DNA of 64,000 bases, taken from assembly GCF_000801105.2 (NCBI RefSeq), contig NC_079514.1, positions 45,264,515-45,328,514 of the forward strand. The letters are read 5' to 3'. Position numbers and translations under genes: made by a program. This DNA is from Raphanus sativus (taxonomy: Eukaryota > Streptophyta > Magnoliopsida > Brassicales > Brassicaceae). The notes beneath the pieces are model-generated. The model was not told the DNA's origin, searched no databases, and saw only the letters and a list, made by a program, of their open reading frames with translations. This document shows, in pieces, positions 58,352 through 64,000 of this stretch (its first letter is position 1; each line of letters starts with the position of its first letter).

Positions 58352-58470
58352 CTAGGATAAGATCCGCGCCTTGCGCGGAGTGAATATTTGATTTAAAAAT
58401 TATTATATACTTTAGCATTCTGTAGATATTTGGAATAAAATTAATAACAATTATCTTTGACAACACGGAT
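58352..58470 (-). mobile_element. Helitron 3' terminus, minus strand
   Basis: CTAG at 58352 after A at 58351, then GATAAGATCCGCGCC with the CCGCGCCTTGCGCGG hairpin at about 58364-58378. The other end was not located; candidates lie beyond the SINE. Only the terminus is claimed. Confidence 0.55.
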
Positions 58471-58474
58471 GAAA

Positions 58475-58757
58475 CATTTGTTGTCTCGACCGAGTGATTG
58501 TGGTCGGGTGGTAAAGAGGCGGGTAAGGTGGCGAATCTGGGACACTAACATGTTTCAGGTTCGACTCACTTGCTTCGAAACTAAGTAACAATAGTCTTTG
58601 TCACCTAACACGGATATGAGTCCATACTTTAGAGCTCATTTGAATACCCGAAGAAAAGATCTATCTGTGGGCTGCACCTCTCCTTGGGATTAGACTGTGC
58701 CTCTCTATGGGCCTGGGATACCCCCAAGTTAATCATAAAAAAAAACATTAGTTGTCT
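58475..58757 (+). mobile_element. tRNA-derived SINE with target duplication
   Basis: Body 58487-58745 (259 bp) ends in an A-rich tail. CATTTGTTGTCT (58475-58486) and CATTAGTTGTCT (58746-58757) flank it, one mismatch in twelve. A box-A-like TGGTCGGGTGGTAAAGAGG near 58501 and box B GGTTCGACTC at 58559-58568 form the internal polymerase III promoter. The rest of the body holds GGGCTGCACCTCTCC- and TGTGCCTCTC-like repeats. Confidence 0.8.
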
Positions 58758-58772
58758 AACAACCCGTTGTAA

Positions 58773-59350
58773 GAGTAATTCTTGGTTTCACTCCCTAGGG
58801 TGAACCTCTAAGTTCACCCACCAATAGGAGTTCACCATTTTATATTAAATATTTTTTTAAAAAGAAAATAAAATATTGTCAAGTTATGTTATGTTTTTTA
58901 AAAATTAAAAGATAAAAGCTCAATAATTAAAATAAAAAATAATAGTAGTTGAAAAAAAATATTTTTAAAAAAAACTTTTAATACCATCAGCAAAATGCTA
59001 AACCCTAAACCCTAAATCCTAAATCCTAAACCATTGGGTAAACCCTAAACCCTTGGAAAAATTCTAAATTCTTGATTTTTTAAAGTAGTTTTAGTACCGT
59101 CACCAAAACACTAAACCCTAAACTCTAAATACTATACCCTAAACCCCTAGATAAATCTTAAACCCTTGGATAAATCATAAACCCTAGAATTTAAGATTTA
59201 TCCAAGGGTTTAAGATTTACCCAAGAGTTTAGGATATAGTATTTAGGATTTAGGGTTTAGTATTTAGGGTTTAGTGTTTTGTCGATGTCATTAAAATTAT
59301 TTTTTTTTAAAGTTTTTTTTGTTTCTAACTAATATTATTTTTTATTTATT
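58773..59350. mobile_element. Inverted-repeat element with telomere-like core, copy 4
   Basis: Begins AATTCTTGGTTTCACTCCC, GGTGAACCTCTAAGTTCACC and CACCAATAGG, then AAAAAGAAAATAAAATATTG, matching the ends of the copies at 31875-34742. The core has CCCTAAACCC words on the left and GGGTTTAGTATTTAGGG on the right. The right end is truncated near 59350. Confidence 0.65.
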
Positions 59351-59826
59351 CTTATCTTTTGTGACAGATTCAAGCACACCTGCCATGGTTTGTCTTGCAA
59401 ATCACTCATTAGGCTAAAAGTAAACAATTGCGTTACAATAAATCTTACTGAAAGTATGTAGACAATATCATATAAAAAATATAAAATATAACACAAAAAC
59501 CCTATAATGAAACTGCAAAAAAAAAATTGAATAAGAAGCTTAAATGTTTCTTCAAACTTCGTTTTGTATCTTCTATATGAGGTGATTGGAATCTTACATA
59601 AAAAATAGATCTATCTTTATAAGGTTTTTTATTGTAAGAAGACATATAGAGTGACTCACTTACAAAATTAATACATATATATATATATAGTCAATGTGAT
59701 TAATTAGAATATTTTATAATCAAAGCACGACATTAAAATTACCGGCTTTTAGCAAGATATTTAATTTAGATTGATGCGCTCAATCATATCTTCCCAAAAT
59801 TTGAAGTTATCAATTTATATACTGGT
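59351..59826. other. AT-rich gene-free interval
   Basis: About 480 bases of low-complexity sequence, with a short TA tract near 59680. Nothing supported. Confidence 0.25.
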
Positions 59827-60074
59827 CTAACTGGTGACCAAGGAATGAAGAGGAATAATGCATTCTTTAATATTCCTAACAAATTTTACCATTCATTAGG
59901 AATGGTCATTCATTTTCATTCCTTCTCATTCTTTTTATTGTAGAGAATTAAAGAACAAAATTATTCCTCACTAAATTTGATATAGAATAACCGTTCCTCA
60001 TTATTTCCATAATTTTATTCCCATCAATTATTTTCCTTTTTGTTCCTACTATTCCCGAGATGGTCACCAGTTAG
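59827..60074. mobile_element. Small MITE, 248 bp
   Basis: Starts CTAACTGGTGACCAAGG and ends ATGGTCACCAGTTAG, a 14-base perfect inverted repeat. The interior repeats ATTCCT and GGAATG words in both orientations, so the element folds on itself. No target duplication could be settled. Confidence 0.7.
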
Positions 60075-61051
60075 ATGATTTGCCGTGAATAAGAAAGTTT
60101 CACATTAACAACATTCTATATTTATTTCTTAACATATATTCAAAAATAATTGCATAATTAACTGATGCATTACGCCTATACTGAGGAGAGGTTCACTCTG
60201 TCTGCACATAAAACATAACTCAAGGTCACATGAAAGATATAAACATATGAGCTAAAACATACGTATAAGATATGAAACGATAGCCGGATCATAGAATGGA
60301 ATATAATAAATCATATTCTCAAAAAATATATATATATATATAATAAATCATAATTTCAAATATATGTTGTCTGAGTTAAACAGCTTCTCTATTGTATGAG
60401 TTGTTTTTGATTTTTGTTTCAAAAATTTTAAACATTAACATGAGATATGCACAACTTAAGTTGAGTTAGTGAGTATTGTTCGTCAACATGCTTGTATAAT
60501 GGATTAAGTGTCTTTGGTACGTGTAAATTCATTAGTTTATATTAATGAATAAGACTTCGAAATGTTAATGTCAAAATGTCTCTGAGTACAATGAAATAAG
60601 ACTTTGAGACATCTTGGATCCAATTCTTTAGGAGAACTGGTGCCAATAGGTGTGATAGTAAGTTTGAGTTTAATTCTGATTAATATGTTTTATAGAGCAA
60701 ATATGACATATCGTTTTGAACAGAAAGTGTGGTAGTAAGCTTGAGTTTAATTATTGAGAATATGCTTGTACAAAATAACTTGACATTATTTTGAACCGAA
60801 TGACATATTGTCATGAACAAAGACAATTACAATATATACTGTCTTCTGCTTGATTTTTGTGCATGACAATATGTTTTAATTGGGATACGTTTCGTTAATA
60901 TCGTAGGTGAGAATGAATAAGTCAATTATTTTGCTGGAGGGAGTTCCATTGTAAAACAGTTCGAGCTTTTAGAGATTATATACGAAGTTGTGGTGGAGAA
61001 AACCCGTTAAGAAAACTTGACAATTAAAGTGAGTTATTGACTTATTTTATG
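60075..61051. other. AT-rich gene-free interval
   Basis: About 1 kb. Two diverged copies of GTGNTAGTAAGNTTGAGTTTAATT lie near 60652 and 60729. No gene or element ends found. Confidence 0.3.
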
Positions 61052-61633
61052 TAGGGGTGGGCACGGAGCGGATATCCGGGATTTTAAGGATATCCGTGAT
61101 CCGATCCGTGCTTTACGAATATTCGATTTTTCGATCCGATCCGATCCGTAACTCTTCGGATATCCGGAACATCGGATATCCGCGAATATCCGAATTTTTC
61201 CGGATATCCGATTCGATCCGTAAAAAATAAAAAAAAAATAAAAAAATAAATAAAAATAAAAGAAAAAGAAGAAAATCTGAAATAAAATAATAATATTTTA
61301 TTATTTTTTTTATAAAAAATTACATACTTTCAAAATTTTTAATAACTAAATAATTAATTTAGTGAATAAAAACATTATAAAACTTATATAAAGATATAAA
61401 AGTATGTATATTATATAGTTTTATAAACATGTATACATATATATGTATATAATGGATCGGATCGGATATCTGTTTCTAAAAATATTAGTATTTGTGATTT
61501 GCTTCGTCTTTGACGGATATTGGATTTTAGTATTTGCTTCGATTCGTTAAGTTACGGATATTCGGATTTTTCGGATCGAATCGGAACGAATAACGGATCG
61601 AATCAAAATTTACAGATATTTTGCCCACCCCTA
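61052..61633. mobile_element. hAT element with perfect 8-bp target duplication
   Basis: Starts TAGGGGTGGGCA (61052) and ends TGCCCACCCCTA (61633), 12-base perfect terminal inverted repeats. ATTTTATG precedes (61044-61051) and follows (61634-61641): an exact 8-bp target duplication, the hAT signature. The interior is packed with GGATATCCG and GATCCGATCCG words near each end and AT-rich in the middle. 582 bp, non-coding. Confidence 0.85.
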
Positions 61634-61792
61634 ATTTTATGTACCGTGTAATGTCCTATGTTAAAGAAAAAATGTATAATAGATACCAATGGCAATACTT
61701 GTAAATTTCCTAGTAATTAAAAGCTTGTTAACTAAGATTGATGAGGAGAGCTGTGAGCTTGCCACATCAGTAATAATGGCAAAATTGAAATT

Positions 61793-61938
61793 AATCTACC
61801 AAAGCAAAGTTACTCTTATTAATTGATTCTCTATTAATAATAAGGAGATTTTTACTCGAACAGATCTTTCCACTCTGCTTTTGTAGAAAATGCTATAAAT
61901 TGAAAATAATCACACAAATAAACAGAGAAAAAATGTGG
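61793..61938. repeat. 146-bp sequence copied to 57983-58128
   Basis: Identical base for base to 57983-58128. It contains TGCTATAAATTG and CACACAAATAAACAGAG, so it may be a promoter and leader or an expressed non-coding segment. Flanks differ from the other copy. Probable source of the retroposed copy. Confidence 0.85.
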
Positions 61939-62392
61939 GACCATTTTTAAGACAAGAAAAGGTAATTGCACGTTGTGCTGCATTCAACCCTCTGACACCA
62001 TCATTTTAATTTTAGTTGCTTCCACTCTCTCAGACATTCACCCGCAGCCACTGGTTGCTATATCTCACGCGCTGATAATTATTCTATCGATTTCGAAAAT
62101 CCATCAATTATTGAGCTCTTCGTTTCATTTAATGGTTTGACTCAGTCGTCGGGTTAGATTGGGTAGGTTTCGGGTTTTATCAGCATAAATGAATAAACAA
62201 TAATCTTCTTTGAAGCCAATACTGGTTAGCAATGTCATCCATTTATTTCATAGCTCTCTCCTCACGTGAATTTCCACCAAGTGTTCTAAAAGTTTGTCTG
62301 GACAACACAACTGCTAAACATCCCAACAAATTAGTCATAACTCTTAACTCGTAAACGAAACCATTTAAAAATAAAATTTACCTGGACACTTA
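61939..62392. other. Gene-free interval beyond the 146-bp repeat
   Basis: About 450 bases, moderately GC-rich between 61980 and 62200. No long open frame. If the 146-bp repeat is a leader, the transcript it begins would pass through here. Confidence 0.3.
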
Positions 62393-62998
62393 GGGGCTGA
62401 CTGGTTTTCCCGCTACCACCCGCAAACGCAGCTTTTGCGATTCATACCAGTTGTTGGCGTTTCGAAACAATCACAGAAAACGCTACAAATCGCTTCAAAC
62501 CGTTCCGAACCTCTTAAAATCAAAAGCTGGTTCCAGCTAGCGTTTGCGGTTGCGGGCGGTTGCGGGAGGGTAAATTTTTTTTCTTTAAAAACAGAATAAA
62601 TAAAATAATACTAAAAATATCCAATAAAAATTTTCAATTGAAATAATAGAAATTGAAAAATATATTCATATTATATTTCAATTTATATTATAAAAATTCA
62701 AAACTAAAATATTTTCTATAAATTTTTAAAATTGAATAATATGATTTTATAAATATAAATTTTATATTTATCATATTATTATGATTTTTAATATTTTTAT
62801 AATTACCTAAAATGTAAATATTGTTAAATTATTATTTAATAGATGTTGCGTTTGGTAGTTTACCAGTCATAAGAATCCCGCAAACGCAACAATTTCTAAC
62901 AGCTGTACCAGTCGTACAAATCTCTAGAAAACGCTTAAAACCGCAACTACCCGTATCCGCAAACTCCCGCAACCGCTGCGGTTACACCAGTCAGACCC
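62393..62998. mobile_element. Tourist/Harbinger-like MITE, copy 1
   Basis: Starts GGGGCTGACTGGT and ends ACCAGTCAGACCC, flanked by TTA at 62390-62392 and 62999-63001. TSD TTA with GGG ends marks PIF/Harbinger MITEs. Subterminal words CGCAAACGCA and GGTTGCGG recur in both orientations; the centre is AT-rich. The frame at 62821-63027 is a by-product. Confidence 0.8.
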
Positions 62999-63145
62999 TT
63001 AATATTAGAGAAAATATTTTATATTGAAAAAATAAACGCAACAATTAGAGAAAAGATTTTATATTAAAAACTTTTCTTTTTGTTCAACATATTAAAAAAA
63101 ACTAAAAACTCTTTTTCGGTATATCAACTGTTGAGGCTGTTTTTA

Positions 63146-63915
63146 GGGCCTAATTAGTTTCTTTGCTACAACAAGCAAACACAGTTTTTGTGGTTGGTAA
63201 CGGTTGACAGTTTTTTTAAAATAATCATACAAATTACTTAAATTGTTTCAAACCGTTCTGAACTTCTTAAAATCAAAATCTGGTTCTAATTAACGTTTGC
63301 GGTTGCGGATAGTTGTGGGTAGATAAATGAATATAAAATTAAATGTTTAAAATATTATAAATTTTTTAATTAAAAACTAAAAATAAAAATATTATAAATA
63401 TAAATATATACACATTTCATATATATAAATTCACAAAGAGTATCATAACTTGTTTTATAAAAACTTTAAACTAGCTATTCATTAAAGTTTTTTAAAAGTT
63501 AATATACATACATATATAAAGATATACAAATATATAAAATGAAACAAAATGTTCTTTTAAAATTTTTAATATAAATATTCAAAAATTATTAAAAGTATAA
63601 ATTTTAACTAATTAAAAATTAAATAAGTACAAATAATATTATTAATCATATAATATTAATTATTATTATATTTTATCACAATATTGTGTTTTTATATTTT
63701 TGTAATGTTATAATATGTTTACATTGGTAGTTTTTTATTAAGCCGTTGCAATATCTCATAATCAAAAAATCACAAATATCTCAGTAATATTCAAAAGTTG
63801 TGTTAGTCATACAAAATGCTTAATTACGCTTGAAACCGCAATCACCTGCATCTGCAAACTCTCGCATCCGCAAACTTTTGCACCCACAACAGTTGCATTT
63901 GAACCAGTTAGACCC
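63146..63915. mobile_element. Tourist/Harbinger-like MITE, copy 2
   Basis: Starts GGGCCTAATTAGTTTC and ends GAACCAGTTAGACCC, with TTA on both sides (63143-63145 and 63916-63918). Same family as copy 1 but more diverged, with the CGCAA words eroded to ACAACAAGCAAAC and the like. The two copies lie 150 bases apart in the same orientation. Confidence 0.75.
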
Positions 63916-64000
63916 TTAATAAAATACCAAAACCAACTCATATTATATCTCATTAATATGATCCGGAAAAGAATTCAATCATCCCACTAATTAACATTTC

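Noticed and set aside
1..64000. CRISPR array
   Set aside because: No evenly spaced short repeats with unique spacers; the one regular array (53762-53915) has no spacers and the genome is a plant's.

Overview
The window is nuclear DNA from a flowering plant of the mustard family, most likely Brassica or Raphanus. Four real genes and one gene remnant resemble, in this order, Arabidopsis CLC3, SULTR3;1, HSFA7A, CML9/CAM9 and a single-exon WD40 protein. From memory these are the neighbours At3g51890 to At3g51930. The rest is AT-rich sequence filled with plant transposons of several ages. Identifications rest on reading translations and remembered relatives; no search was run.

Gene layout: a clathrin light chain gene (minus, 2631 to 1365, three exons); the last two exons of a SULTR3;1-type sulfate transporter (minus, 3513 to 3134), with the rest of the gene missing; HSFA7A (plus, 19951 to 21468, two exons) behind two perfect heat shock elements and a TATA box; a four-exon calmodulin-like CML9 gene (minus, 36201 to 35317); and an intronless seven-bladed WD40 gene (plus, 48416 to 49690). 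They share a location, not a pathway: endocytosis, sulfate transport, heat response, calcium signalling and a WD40 scaffold.

Mobile layout: 1-1065 is the end of a Mutator-like MITE whose fuller relative lies at 55653-57363. A Helitron (3567-4871) follows the sulfate transporter remnant. A very young gag-only copia element occupies 5296-9357. A candidate 4.6-kb Helitron spans 10467-15072, and a 1.39-kb fold-back palindrome spans 15703-17090. Behind HSFA7A lies a truncated DUF1985 gene that runs into a GTACACATGTAC minisatellite (22299-24660), itself hit by a MITE. From 25970 to 28514 a small TRIM retrotransposon is split by a Helitron end and a Harbinger-like element. From 28704 to 34742 a candidate Helitron and three copies of an inverted-repeat family carry degenerate telomere-like repeats; a fourth copy lies near 58773. 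Between CML9 and the WD40 gene sit a decayed full-length copia element (36520-41265), a Helitron, SINE-like sequences and a possible non-coding retroposon. The right end holds a clean 543-bp Helitron, a 26-bp tandem repeat, nested hAT and Mutator-like elements, a SINE with target duplication, a small retroposed copy of a sequence 3.8 kb away, a hAT element with 8-bp target duplication, and two Tourist-like MITEs.

The clearest points for follow-up are the retroposed 146-bp copy with poly(A) and 15-bp target duplication, the gag-only element with near-identical LTRs, the long hairpin upstream of HSFA7A, and the telomere-motif inverted-repeat family.
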